Below are positions 34,861 through 45,989 of a stretch of DNA of 64,000 nt, piece after piece. Source of the DNA: Pelosinus sp. (lineage in GTDB: Bacteria; Bacillota; Negativicutes; DSM-13327). The position numbers were made by a program, and so were the translations under genes. Position 1 is the stretch's first letter, and each line of letters opens with the position of its first letter. The stretch is from NCBI GenBank assembly GCA_029239675.1, contig JARBUM010000017.1:1-64000 (forward strand). The letters are read 5' to 3'. The notes beneath the pieces were generated by a model. That model searched no databases. It saw only the letters and a program-made list of their open reading frames with translations, and was not told the DNA's origin.

Positions 34861-35826
34861 TTATTTTCGTTTAATGGCCATGGATTTACGCTCAAATTTG
34901 TGTATGGCATCTACGAAACGCACAGTACCTGTTTTATAACGCATAACAATGGAATGGGTTCGTGCACCATCACCAAAATAACGCACGCCATCCAGTAAAT
35001 CGCCTTGGGTAATGGCTGTTGCAGCGAAAAAGACATCCTCGCCTTTTACCAGATCGTCAATGGTTAATACTTTATGAATGTCTGTAATACCCATTGTTTT
35101 GGCTCGCGCAATCTCTTGTTCATTTTCTGGGCGCAATATGCCTTGCATATCACCGCCAAGACACTTGACTGCCGCTGCTGCGATAACACCTTCTGGGGCA
35201 CCGCCCATACCAATCATCATATGAACGCCTGTGCCTTCAATGCAAACATTAACAGCGGGAGATACATCCCCATCCGTAATCAGTTTTATCCGTGCGCCGG
35301 CCTTACGTGCTTCTGCAATGATATCCGCATGGCGAGGACGATCTAAGATTACTACTGTTAAATCCTCTACTTTACGCTCTAGTGCAGTAGCTACGGCTTT
35401 AAGATTTTCAGTAACGGATGCATTAATATCTACTTTGCCTGCTGCCTTAGGGCCAACAGCAATCTTATCCATATACATATCAGGAGCATGTAATAGACCG
35501 CCACGTGACGCAATGGCTAGAACGGCAATCGCACCTGGTAAGCCTTTTGCTATGAGATTAGTTCCTTCTAGAGGATCAACAGCGATATCTACAGCAAGGC
35601 CGCCACCACCTACCTCTTCACCAATATAAAGCATCGGAGCTTCATCCATTTCTCCTTCACCAATAACCACTTTACCATTAATATTTACACAATCAAAAGC
35701 AGCTCTCATTGCATCAACAGCTGCCTGATCCGCTAAATTTTTTTCACCTTTTCCCATCCAGCGCCCTGAAGCAATAGCAGCGGCTTCTGTTACTCTGACA
35801 AATTCTAGTGCAAGTTCACGATCCAT
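34861..35826 (-). CDS. glpX: Fructose-1,6-bisphosphatase class II (GlpX)
   Basis: 321 aa. GlpX marks: VTEAAAIASGRWMGKGEKN, the metal-binding VIGEGEMDEAPMLYIGEEVG, DIAVDPLEGTNLIAKG, and GMGGAPEGVIAAAAVKCLGG. Gluconeogenic enzyme making fructose 6-phosphate; some GlpX also act on sedoheptulose bisphosphate. ATG behind AAGGAGATG. In Bacillus glpX sits just beyond murA in the pyrG-spo0F-fba region, so the location fits. Confidence 0.96.
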   Translation of the reverse strand: MDRELALEFVRVTEAAAIASGRWMGKGEKNLADQAAVDAMRAAFDCVNINGKVVIGEGEMDEAPMLYIGEEVGGGGLAVDIAVDPLEGTNLIAKGLPGAIAVLAIASRGGLLHAPDMYMDKIAVGPKAAGKVDINASVTENLKAVATALERKVEDLTVVILDRPRHADIIAEARKAGARIKLITDGDVSPAVNVCIEGTGVHMMIGMGGAPEGVIAAAAVKCLGGDMQGILRPENEQEIARAKTMGITDIHKVLTIDDLVKGEDVFFAATAITQGDLLDGVRYFGDGARTHSIVMRYKTGTVRFVDAIHKFERKSMAIKRK

Positions 35827-35976
35827 CTAGTAGCATCTCCTTTTACGTTAAAAATATATTTTTCTATGAATAAGCAATAAAGAAGACCCGGCCTATGCCA
35901 AGTCTTACTATTCCTACTTGGAATCAAATATATACTTCCATATGGAAATTATTTATCCGATGATTAATTTGCTTCT

Positions 35977-36618
35977 TTAATGTTTGCGATATGACCTACG
36001 TGCTGGGATAATTTCAATTGATTCTAATCCTTCGACATACGTTAAATCTTTTTCGCTTTGAGCTGAAATCATCAGATAGCCACCACATTGAGCACATTCT
36101 AATTCAATACCTTCTGGCAATACCTCCGCTCCAATGGCACTACTACCACAGCGGCAATATACCTTGCCCTTTTCCGCAATGTCGTGAATTTTATTTAAGG
36201 TTTGAAACATCACTTGCGGATTTTGGATATAATCATCATACTCATCAATATCCATATCAAAAGACATCTTTTCAAACTCCATTTTATACTTGTCAATGGT
36301 ATCAGAGATCACTTGCCTCTTACCAACAAATCCTAGTTCGAAATTTTCTTGTACACAATATACCTTATCCAGGCTCGCATGCCAAAAGCGATTGCTGTCA
36401 AGACAAATTACATGGTTTCTCTGGCATAATACACAAGGGATGTCTAATAAACATTGACGTTCGCCAACACTAGTAATAGAGGCTTGTACCTGACCACAGC
36501 TGCATAATAGCTTTCTGCCAGTGGTATTCTTCAGGTCAAACCTTGAAATATCATGCATGTGTAATTTTCCGCAGCGCGGACAATATAAAGCTAATGTTGC
36601 AACCGTATTGATAATCAT
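35977..36618 (-). CDS. Zinc-ribbon protein of unknown function
   Basis: 213 aa. Two or more CxxC metal sites: YCPRCGKLHMHD near the start, LLCSCGQ, DIPCVLCQRNH in the first half, and YCRCGS with LECAQCGG near the C-terminus. The middle (about 115-155) is acidic and helical. I do not recognise the function; CpXC-domain and similar zinc-ribbon proteins look like this. ATG 36618 behind GGGGGATG is favoured over an upstream ATG. Lies between glpX and spo0F. Confidence 0.75.
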   Translation of the reverse strand: MIINTVATLALYCPRCGKLHMHDISRFDLKNTTGRKLLCSCGQVQASITSVGERQCLLDIPCVLCQRNHVICLDSNRFWHASLDKVYCVQENFELGFVGKRQVISDTIDKYKMEFEKMSFDMDIDEYDDYIQNPQVMFQTLNKIHDIAEKGKVYCRCGSSAIGAEVLPEGIELECAQCGGYLMISAQSEKDLTYVEGLESIEIIPARRSYRKH

Positions 36619-36833
36619 ATACATCCCCCTTTCGCTATTCATTTCGCCAAACAATAAAAAATTCCTGCCTATATTTTAAAAACCCTCTAACGCAAAGATC
36701 ATCATAACCCATCATTTTCCAGTTTTTTTCTCTATTCTGCATCATAATATGTCAGTCTTATATTTGAAAACTTAGCTTTCCGTCACAACATAAGCTGTTA
36801 TCTAATCGTAAGACTCTCACTTCTAAAACAAAA

Positions 36834-36857
36834 CACCCAAAGAATGTACTTTGGGTG
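36834..36857 (-). terminator. Terminator of spo0F
   Basis: CACCCAAAG/CTTTGGGTG stem just beyond the stop; minus-strand continuation is T-rich (GTTTTGTTTTAG). Confidence 0.85.
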
Positions 36858-36869
36858 AGTGAACTATTT

Positions 36870-37271
36870 TCAGCCTATTTTCAATTCACAGTCTTTATTG
36901 CCACCAGAAATTAAATTACCAATCATAGAACATAAATCAATAATATCAAAAGGTTTGGTAATATATGCATAGGCACCTAATTCTTTGGCAGTATTAACTA
37001 ACTCTAATTCACCATATGCAGTCATCATAATTACTTTATTTGCTTGATTTAGTCGCCTTAGTTCACGCAGGGTTTCAATTCCATCCATCCCTGGCATTTT
37101 CATGTCCATCAAAATCAAAACAGGTTTGAGATCTTTTACCTTTTGTATGCCTTCATAGCCATTAGCAGCGGTATGCACTGCATATCCTTCTTCGCTTAGA
37201 ACTTCCATCAGCAATCTTCTAATGCCTGGCTGATCATCAATAACTAATACTGTATGTTTGATATTAGACAT
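36870..37271 (-). CDS. spo0F: Single-domain response regulator Spo0F
   Basis: 133-aa receiver-only protein with DDQPGIRRLLMEVL (acidic pair), phospho-Asp in LILMDMKMPGMDGIE, Thr in MMTAYGE and Lys in ITKPFDI. These strings are the Spo0F pattern rather than CheY. Spo0F carries phosphate to Spo0B in the sporulation phosphorelay. Gene position in the pyrG-glpX string agrees with Bacillus. A short C-terminal tail (GGNKDCELKIG) is extra. Confidence 0.9.
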   Translation of the reverse strand: MSNIKHTVLVIDDQPGIRRLLMEVLSEEGYAVHTAANGYEGIQKVKDLKPVLILMDMKMPGMDGIETLRELRRLNQANKVIMMTAYGELELVNTAKELGAYAYITKPFDIIDLCSMIGNLISGGNKDCELKIG

Positions 37272-37379
37272 TCTTAGCCTCTCCTTATTAACTTTATACT
37301 CTTTTATGTTCTATGTTATATGTTTATTCGCACAATACCAGAAATATCCTCCTATTTAATGGGAAAAAGAGAATATTCT

Positions 37380-39728
37380 CTAAATTTTTTTAGATATTTT
37401 TTCTTTTAAGGAGCGAATTTGCGTTATGAACTTGGAGGCTAGCTCATTATGATATATTTTCACAGTATATATAGCGGTTTTATCATCTACTGTAAATAAG
37501 ATATCGTTGAAAGGGGTAGGCAGTCCCCAAGTACTATAAATAGGCTGTCCATTTTTTAATATGCTAATGCGATAGGCACTATCCCGTAAATATAGGGGAT
37601 ACTTCATATTTACGGTGTGGATATGATTATTGTCGACGGGTATATCACGCCCTAAAAGACGTATTTTATACTCAGCCATACCATATTGATCGGATATCCT
37701 TTCATCATATACCGCCAATAACTGTGGTGTGTAGTAATCTAAATAGGCCTCTACCAGTTCACTGGCAGTTCCAAAAGCTAATACCCCTTTATCCACATAG
37801 GCATTTTTTATATAGGATAAATGATCATCCAAAGCCTGAAATTGTCCACCCTCAAGACTTTTCCAATCACCTTGCCCCATGATAAACATAGCATGGGTGA
37901 ATCCTAGAATAGCATGTATCCCTGGTTTTACACCTCTATTACCAGCAGTAAAATACTCCATGCCTTGGTCTGTTTTATGATTCATTACGGATGTACTTTG
38001 ACTATCATAGGCAATTGGTTCTTTTGGTGTAGGACGAAATTCTACTATTCCTAACCTTGTAAGATCTTTAGCAGGAGTATTAATATCATCAGGAGCAGCA
38101 AAATAAATTTCTCGCCCATATTCACCGGAAGTGATGCCACCTGCATTGCCATCAGCATCGCTAGATCCCCAAAGGCCTACTTTTTTAAATACACTAGTAC
38201 TAATCTCTTCTTCTATGCTGCCGTTACCAAAATCAAAAGAACCAGCTCTGGCTGTTAATAATTGTCCTTGGGAAGAAGCAGCTGCCAATTGATCCAAAAT
38301 CAACTGGTAGTGGTATAACATGCCAGCTCGGCTATTATAATCACTGAAGCTACCTTCCCTTGCTACGGAATGTGACCAGCCATGTTTCAAATGATTGGCC
38401 CAAAGACCATCAAATTCCCTATTATATGACAAAGCATTACCAGCTAAGTAGGGGTCATAATCCGAATGTAAATGGATTCCGTATTCATGACCCTTCTCTG
38501 TCTCCTGCATGACAGATGCTGTTATAGCTGGTACGATCTTAGTCCATTCCTCCAGCGACGATTGGCTTGCCGCCCACTGGGCAGCTTTCACAGCTGGCCA
38601 AGCAATATAATGTGTCCATTTTGCATCGTATTTTTCTGCTATTCGATTCAATTTTTCTGCTTTATGTACTATTTGCACCAAAAATTCTTCTGGTTCCAGC
38701 CAACCATTACAGTTACCCCACGCTTTAGCATAGCCAGCACCATCAATAGGTTCTAGATCTTCCGTCATAACATAGAAAACTTTACCTGGTCTTGTATCTG
38801 TGATGGACACTCCTACTTTTGTTTGTAATGGACTACCATTCACACCAAAACCAAGAGACCAAGGTTTATTTAAATTCACTTCGTCAGACCTTTGCGCTTG
38901 AACCTGCCAATTGATATGCCGTTTTTCCCCCGGGGCCAAATGAGCAATAGTCTGAGTTATCGGGCTCACTGCAACTATTCCATAGCCATAAGGCTCTTGA
39001 AGATTTACTACCACATTTTCCAAGGAACCTTGACTTACATTTTCCGCAACTGCTTCAATGTCTACTATATCGCCTTGCTTGGCGGTATATTGTAAATGCT
39101 CAGGAGTAAGCTTTACTGTTTTAGCCATATCGCTGCCTGTAGTAAGCTGAGAAATAAAAGCATGCTGCCCTGCGCTTACCTCAACACTCAGGCGATACTT
39201 CACTGCATTGGAAAGGTCAGCCTGAGGCAGACCAGCTAACATTTCAGAGAAATAATAAGTTGCCTCTATCCAACCGCCTTGGTAATTATTCTGATATCGA
39301 GAATCTTGCCACTTGCTATGGACACTATTATTAGGTAACTGACCCGTAAAAACGAAACCTGTTTCTCCCAGAATATTCCCCTTATCATCTAGTGCAGCAA
39401 ATTTAATCCGCCCACCGCCTTGTGTAGACAAAAATTCTAACCTTATGTTAGCAAAAGCTCCATGATTGGCCTCCGCTTCCACAAAATATTCCACAAATCC
39501 TTGATTCCCTGCTGCTAATTCCAGCATTTTCGTCTCTTGCCCTTGGACCGCCATCACCCGATAGGAATTACCCAATCCCTCTTGTCGTAATTGATGAGGC
39601 AGACCCCATTTTATAGCTTCATCAGTTCCAGCTGCACTAAGACCAGCTGTCGGCGCTGGTGGCTTATTAGCGCACCCACCGAATACCAATGCTAAGATGA
39701 GCACTACGATAGTACATTTACCTCTCAT
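37380..39728 (-). CDS. Large lipoprotein with deacetylase-like domain
   Basis: 782 aa. Signal peptide and lipobox FGGC at residue 16-19, Pro/Ala linker, a beta-sandwich region at about 60-190, an Ig/NEW3-like stretch at about 205-300 (EAVAENVSQGSLENVVVNL), then a likely beta/alpha-barrel at about 310-650. Its strings recall polysaccharide deacetylases: VMTEDLEP, HEYGIHLHSDYDP (His/Asp ligand type), LLTARAGSFDFGN and KVGLWGSSDADG. A small beta domain closes the protein. Probably acts on wall or surface glycans outside the cell. Fold and activity are inferred from motifs only. Confidence 0.5.
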   Translation of the reverse strand: MRGKCTIVVLILALVFGGCANKPPAPTAGLSAAGTDEAIKWGLPHQLRQEGLGNSYRVMAVQGQETKMLELAAGNQGFVEYFVEAEANHGAFANIRLEFLSTQGGGRIKFAALDDKGNILGETGFVFTGQLPNNSVHSKWQDSRYQNNYQGGWIEATYYFSEMLAGLPQADLSNAVKYRLSVEVSAGQHAFISQLTTGSDMAKTVKLTPEHLQYTAKQGDIVDIEAVAENVSQGSLENVVVNLQEPYGYGIVAVSPITQTIAHLAPGEKRHINWQVQAQRSDEVNLNKPWSLGFGVNGSPLQTKVGVSITDTRPGKVFYVMTEDLEPIDGAGYAKAWGNCNGWLEPEEFLVQIVHKAEKLNRIAEKYDAKWTHYIAWPAVKAAQWAASQSSLEEWTKIVPAITASVMQETEKGHEYGIHLHSDYDPYLAGNALSYNREFDGLWANHLKHGWSHSVAREGSFSDYNSRAGMLYHYQLILDQLAAASSQGQLLTARAGSFDFGNGSIEEEISTSVFKKVGLWGSSDADGNAGGITSGEYGREIYFAAPDDINTPAKDLTRLGIVEFRPTPKEPIAYDSQSTSVMNHKTDQGMEYFTAGNRGVKPGIHAILGFTHAMFIMGQGDWKSLEGGQFQALDDHLSYIKNAYVDKGVLAFGTASELVEAYLDYYTPQLLAVYDERISDQYGMAEYKIRLLGRDIPVDNNHIHTVNMKYPLYLRDSAYRISILKNGQPIYSTWGLPTPFNDILFTVDDKTAIYTVKIYHNELASKFITQIRSLKEKISKKI

Positions 39729-39756
39729 TTCATCCTACCCTTTTCTATCTTTCTAT

Positions 39757-40338
39757 CTATAACAACATAGGCATTTGTGTCAATGCACTGCCAATAAAAG
39801 CAAATGCAATCCCACATACTATTATTGCAACTAACAGGGGCGTAGCAATGACCAGTACAGCTTTTACTGTAGAAAATTGATACACTTCTTTCATTGCCGT
39901 TATGATTAAGAAAAATGACCAGCCCAAAATTACCAAAGCAGCTACTGCCATAACGATGCTTTTCAAACTTACTGGCAATAAAGTCGCAAATACCCACAAG
40001 GGGACGATAAATACCTGGGGAAAGTGGGCAAATCCTAAGGTAACAAATAATCCTAATCCTGTACCCCTACCGCCTAGAAATTCGGCAATCAGATGCCAGA
40101 CGGCAGTTCCGATAAACCACATGAACATGCCGCTAACAATCTTAAATCCTATGAAAAAGTGAATCATGGCTGACATGCCAGCTTCTTGCAGACCAAAGTA
40201 CAAGGCCCATAAGGGAATGAGCAAACTTAGGAAAAACACTACTACAGCCTGTGATACATTCTTTTTGTCGGCAATAATCTGCATTGCTATTTTGGGTTGA
40301 AATAAGACATCATACAAAACTTCGAATATATTCCCCAT
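39757..40338 (-). CDS. YIP1-family membrane protein
   Basis: 193 aa with five helices and a short cytosolic N-terminus (NIFEVLYDVLFQPKIAMQII, the usual YIP1/DUF1282 opening). Function unknown. The stop of sppA and this start are directly adjacent (40338/40339), and the deacetylase-like gene follows 28 bp downstream, so sppA, this gene and the lipoprotein form an operon. Confidence 0.8.
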   Translation of the reverse strand: MGNIFEVLYDVLFQPKIAMQIIADKKNVSQAVVVFFLSLLIPLWALYFGLQEAGMSAMIHFFIGFKIVSGMFMWFIGTAVWHLIAEFLGGRGTGLGLFVTLGFAHFPQVFIVPLWVFATLLPVSLKSIVMAVAALVILGWSFFLIITAMKEVYQFSTVKAVLVIATPLLVAIIVCGIAFAFIGSALTQMPMLL

Positions 40339-41295
40339 TTATTTCACCTGCCATTTTTCTGGCAATGCTTCCAAAGGAATACCAAGATTCAATTGATTTT
40401 GAGCTTTTTGAAATAAAAAATTTTCTACTAACGTGCTTATTTTTTCACTTGGACCAAATATCATATTCCAAGGGGATTGCTTACCAAATTCTTTTAGTGT
40501 TGGTTTACCCACAATGCCAGCTAATTGGCTTGCTCCATCAATTGCATCATACATATTCCCCAGTTCATCTACCAGACCTAATTGTTTTGCCTGGTTTCCT
40601 GTATAAATGCGTCCATCAGCTAATTTGCGCACCTGTTCTTTGTCCAGCTTACGTCCCTCAGCTACTACATCTACAAATTGATTATAGATATCATCTACCA
40701 TAATTTGAATAATTTCTCGTTCTTCATTTGTCATTTGTCGTTCGGGAGACAAGATATCTTTATGGGGCCCGCTTTTAATTTTCTCTTGATAGATACCCAC
40801 TTTTTTATATAACTCTTCCCAATTAGCATAAGGCATATATACACCAATACTGCCGGTCATAGTGGTAGGATTGGCATAAATTTTATCCGTACATGCTGCC
40901 AGCCAATATCCGCCAGAAGCAGCTACATCCGCCATAGATGTTACTACTACCTTTCCTTTCCCCCGCAATTTTTTAAGTTCCTCTCCTACTTCTTGAGAAG
41001 CTGCTGCGCTCCCTCCCGGGCTATTAATACGTAGCACCACCGCTTTCACAGACTCATCATCTCTAGCTTGGTGTATCTGCTTAATGATCTGATCCGTGCC
41101 GCCTTGTTCCATCAATACACTGCTTTGTCCTCGACCGCCTATAATGACACCATCTACGTAGATAATGGCAATCATATTAGACTGATTGGCTTTTCCCTTC
41201 TCTTTAGCACCTAATCCATGAAAGCCTAGCCCAATTAAGGAAAGCAATACTAGGATTCCAATCACAAGCATAACTGACTTTTTATACATAGACAA
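40339..41295 (-). CDS. sppA: Signal peptide peptidase SppA (short form)
   Basis: 318 aa. N-terminal membrane anchor (about 7-25), then a Clp/crotonase-like S49 domain: INSPGGSAAASQEV, ADVAASGGYWLAAC, nucleophile Ser in MTGSIGVYM and catalytic Lys in KSGPHKDILSP, as in Bacillus SppA. Cuts leftover signal peptides and, in Bacillus, contributes to resistance to lantibiotics. First gene of a three-gene operon. Confidence 0.95.
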   Translation of the reverse strand: MSMYKKSVMLVIGILVLLSLIGLGFHGLGAKEKGKANQSNMIAIIYVDGVIIGGRGQSSVLMEQGGTDQIIKQIHQARDDESVKAVVLRINSPGGSAAASQEVGEELKKLRGKGKVVVTSMADVAASGGYWLAACTDKIYANPTTMTGSIGVYMPYANWEELYKKVGIYQEKIKSGPHKDILSPERQMTNEEREIIQIMVDDIYNQFVDVVAEGRKLDKEQVRKLADGRIYTGNQAKQLGLVDELGNMYDAIDGASQLAGIVGKPTLKEFGKQSPWNMIFGPSEKISTLVENFLFQKAQNQLNLGIPLEALPEKWQVK

Positions 41296-41341
41296 ACCTC
41301 CTCATTTTCATAGACAAACCTACCAAACTATACTTATACAA

Positions 41342-41378
41342 AAAGCAACTGCCGGAAATAAGTCCAACAGTTGCTTCA
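41342..41378 (-). terminator. Terminator of pyrG
   Basis: AAAGCAACTG/CAGTTGCTT stem with a partly paired interior (GGA/TCC), just after the stop. Confidence 0.75.
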
Positions 41379-41383
41379 TTTTA

Positions 41384-43027
<1,644 letters not shown>

Positions 43028-43045
43028 TCAGTAAAGTTTAACTTT

Positions 43046-43144
43046 CTCTGAATCTAGTCCCACTCATCCTAATGACTTAGTTGCTCTAGGGCTTCCACCT
43101 ATAGTAGATGAAGGGCCAGGAGCAACTTGGTCATAGAATAAATA
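43046..43144 (+). repeat. F2 repeat, copy c
   Basis: From CTCTGAATCTAGTCCCACTC to GGTCATAGAATAAAT. It aligns throughout with copies a and b and shares its centre with the fragment inside the F1 element at 1848. Lies between rpoE and pyrG, in the pyrG leader on the antisense strand. Confidence 0.7.
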
Positions 43145-43195
43145 GTTCAAGTACGCCAATCATTTTATACTTTACTGAAGGGCAGTGTCAAGTAC

Positions 43196-43561
43196 TTATT
43201 CTCGTTCACCAGACTCTGCAGCAGATGCAACATATTCTTGCTGAATTTCTTCAAATAGTTTTTCTCGGCGAGAGGAAAATGAACTTGCGACACTCTCATT
43301 TTCATCACCTGAATGAGCACTAAGCTGTTGCGGTGACCATTCTGTAAGGCCCCACATCCCCTTTCCCATGTGAACAAATCGGCTATCCATATTAATTTGT
43401 GTATGCACTTCTGACATCGCATAAGCTAAAGAGTGAATTCTGCGACCTTTAAGTTCTAATACTTCTGTGATTAACTCTCTAAAATACATAGAGCGTCCTG
43501 TTTTTTGCAAAATTTTATAAGCTAATTCTACTTCTGAAACCTGTTTCATCATATCTGTCAT
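43196..43561 (-). CDS. rpoE: RNA polymerase delta subunit
   Basis: 121 aa. Residues 8-75 form the HARE-HTH core (VELAYKILQKTGRSMYFRELITEV, GKGMWGLTEW). The Bacillus protein (about 173 aa) has a long, almost wholly Asp/Glu C-terminal tail; here the tail is about 45 aa, mixed in charge (SSFSSRREKLFEEIQQEY). Delta affects promoter-complex stability and RNA release. Position argS-rpoE-pyrG is conserved. Confidence 0.88.
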   Translation of the reverse strand: MTDMMKQVSEVELAYKILQKTGRSMYFRELITEVLELKGRRIHSLAYAMSEVHTQINMDSRFVHMGKGMWGLTEWSPQQLSAHSGDENESVASSFSSRREKLFEEIQQEYVASAAESGERE

Positions 43562-43673
43562 TTCATTTATTCCTTCCGCACGCAGCGTTTAATTCTTTTA
43601 TACTTTAAGCACTAGAGTAAACCATTTTTGCTGGTAGATATTCACCAAATAGGGGCAAATTCCTCTATTCATT

Positions 43674-45338
43674 CTACATTTTCTCTGGTGCACTAATTCC
43701 TAAAATACCTAATGCATGTCGAATCGTTGTCTGCACAGCTAAGGCTAAGCCCATACGCGCTAATTGCAAGTCACGGTCAACCCCTTTAATCCGGCATTGG
43801 TTATAAAAGGTATGAAATTGCCCCGCTAAATCATGAACATAACGAGCAATGCGATGAGGTGCTCGTTCTTTAGCAGCATCTGCTATTTCTTCCTGATACT
43901 CACCCAATTTCTTAATCAAATCGACTTCCCACTCACTGGCCAGCAAATCTAATTTAGTATAATCAATCTCTTCCAGAGAAATACCATCTTCTGCAGCTTG
44001 ACGAAAAATACTGGCGATGCGTGCATAAGCATATTGTATATAATACACGGGATTTTCGTTTGATTTTGATTTGGCTAAATCAAGATCAAAATCTAATTGA
44101 CTATCAAGAGACCGCATGATAAAGAAAAATCTTGCAGCATCTGTGCCAACTTCTTCAATTAATTCCGATAAGGTTACACTTTGCCCTGTACGTTTTGACA
44201 TTTTCACCAATTGACCACTTCTATATAAGCTCACCATTTGAACAATTAAAACTTCCAGTTGCTCAGGGGAATAACCTAATGCACCAATGGCAGCTTTCAC
44301 ACGGCAAATATAGCCGTGATGATCAGCACCCCATATATTAATTAGTTGATTAAAACCACGATCTAATTTATTGCGGTGATATGCAATATCAGCAGCTAAA
44401 TAGGTAGGAATTCCATTATCTCGAATCACTACCCGATCTTTATCATCTCCACAGGCTGTGGATTTTAACCAAAGAGCTCCATCCTTTTCATAGATAGAAC
44501 CATTGTCTTTCAGCACTTGACAGGTCTCAGTTAGTGCACCATTTTGATGCAATGTACACTCACTAAACCATACATCAAATTGTACATTAAAAGCGGCAAG
44601 ATCCGCTTTTAACGCAGCAAGTTTTTCCTTTAAAGCGATTTCTTTTAGTATTGCCAAGCGTTCTAGAACAGGTTTGGCAAGATAGCTATCCCCGACCTTA
44701 TCAACGATACGCTGAGCAGTCTCTATAATGTCTTGACCATGATAACCATCGGCAGGAAACTCTACTTCCTGACCTAGCAGTTCAAGATAACGGGCATGAA
44801 CAGATGCTGCTAGATTATCAATTTGATTACCAGCATCATTGATATAATATTCACTAGCTACATCATAACCTGCTGCTTTTAATAAGTTAACCAAGGCACT
44901 TCCCACTGCGGCACCACGACCATGACCTACATGCAGAGGTCCTGTAGGATTGGCACTAACATATTCTACCTGCACACGCTCTTTCTCACCAAACTGACTA
45001 TTACCATAGTTTTCACCTTGGGATAGTATATCTCTTAACATGGTATATAACCAGTCAGATTTTAAATAAAAGTTAATAAATCCTGGTCCGGCAATTACAG
45101 CTTTATCTAGCCATGTTTCCTGCATGCGCGCTACGATAGCCTCGGCAATGACTCTAGGGTTGGTTTTCGCCGCTCTAGCCGCCTGCATGGAAAAATTAGT
45201 AGCAAAATCCCCAAACTCTTTTTGTGGCGGTACTTCTAGGATAATTTGGGGTAACTCATGACTAGCAAAGACACCATCAGCAATGGCCTGATGAGCCGCT
45301 TGGTAAATTGCCTTTTGCAATAACTCTTTAATGTCCAC
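43674..45338 (-). CDS. argS: Arginyl-tRNA synthetase
   Basis: 554 aa class Ia synthetase. HIGH-type motif HVGHGRGA after ANPTGPL, KMSKS-type KMSKRTGQ, N-terminal Arg-tRNA D-loop domain and C-terminal DALR domain (YVHDLAGQFHTFYNQCR). GTG start at 45338 fixed by GGGAGGAAA; it overlaps the upstream gene by 11 bp. The frame to 45380 would read through that gene. Confidence 0.97.
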   Translation of the reverse strand: MDIKELLQKAIYQAAHQAIADGVFASHELPQIILEVPPQKEFGDFATNFSMQAARAAKTNPRVIAEAIVARMQETWLDKAVIAGPGFINFYLKSDWLYTMLRDILSQGENYGNSQFGEKERVQVEYVSANPTGPLHVGHGRGAAVGSALVNLLKAAGYDVASEYYINDAGNQIDNLAASVHARYLELLGQEVEFPADGYHGQDIIETAQRIVDKVGDSYLAKPVLERLAILKEIALKEKLAALKADLAAFNVQFDVWFSECTLHQNGALTETCQVLKDNGSIYEKDGALWLKSTACGDDKDRVVIRDNGIPTYLAADIAYHRNKLDRGFNQLINIWGADHHGYICRVKAAIGALGYSPEQLEVLIVQMVSLYRSGQLVKMSKRTGQSVTLSELIEEVGTDAARFFFIMRSLDSQLDFDLDLAKSKSNENPVYYIQYAYARIASIFRQAAEDGISLEEIDYTKLDLLASEWEVDLIKKLGEYQEEIADAAKERAPHRIARYVHDLAGQFHTFYNQCRIKGVDRDLQLARMGLALAVQTTIRHALGILGISAPEKM

Positions 45339-45762
45339 TTTTGATTTCCTCCCGTATGCTGATAGACAAGGTATTGGCACTTTGCCATTGTCCGTTCATT
45401 TCCAATTCATACTTAATCTCTAGTTCTCCAATTACACTGACCAAAGACATCTTTATGTTTTTAGTCAATATACCCATTTGCATAGTACCATAAGGTGTAT
45501 GATACATGCTATAGCTTTTTTCGTCTAAACGAAATTCTTGCTTATGATCTACGCTACCTGTTCTGACTAATACGATATGCTGATCATATATTTTCAGCAT
45601 GGTGGTAACACCTTCAAGACCAGAAATTTCACTATCCTTATATACAATATATCGTACACCATTTTTTTCGTAACCACGACCTGCAGTAATAAGTTCAATA
45701 TGAGATTCTTCACCTTGTTGATCTCTCTGAGTACCAATGATTGTAATTACAATATCTATCAT
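45328..45762 (-). CDS. ywiB: DUF1934 calycin-like beta-barrel protein (YwiB)
   Basis: 144 aa, beta-rich, opens IDIVITIIGTQRDQQGEE with the TAGRGYEKNGVRYIVYKD and MGILTKNIKMSL strings of DUF1934. Function unknown. Directly precedes argS as in Bacillus. Start behind GGGGAGATA. Confidence 0.9.
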   Translation of the reverse strand: MIDIVITIIGTQRDQQGEESHIELITAGRGYEKNGVRYIVYKDSEISGLEGVTTMLKIYDQHIVLVRTGSVDHKQEFRLDEKSYSMYHTPYGTMQMGILTKNIKMSLVSVIGELEIKYELEMNGQWQSANTLSISIREEIKSGH

Positions 45763-45841
45763 ATTATCTCCCCTGTCAACCTGAAATATATTATAACGTA
45801 CTCAAGAAATATTGCAACAAAAGGCTGAAGGAATTGTGCAT

Positions 45842-45887
45842 AAAAAAACACAACGCCTCATGCCTGTACCTAGCAGACAAGCGGCGC
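45842..45887 (-). terminator. Terminator of the chemotaxis-receptor gene
   Basis: Imperfect stem CGCCGCTTGTCTG/CAGGCATGAGGCG with a 7-nt loop, then TTGTGTTTTTTT on the minus strand. Confidence 0.8.
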
Positions 45888-45989
45888 GGTTTAGATCATA
45901 ACGTAACATCCATTATATAATATATGAAAAATATCTAAAAATATATAGTTATTTTACTTATTTATGATCTTAATTTCTATTAGCGCTTT

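Noticed and set aside
37272-37379. fba or murA remnant between spo0F and the lipoprotein gene
   Set aside because: Expected from Bacillus order, but the gap is short, non-coding and shows no trace of either gene.
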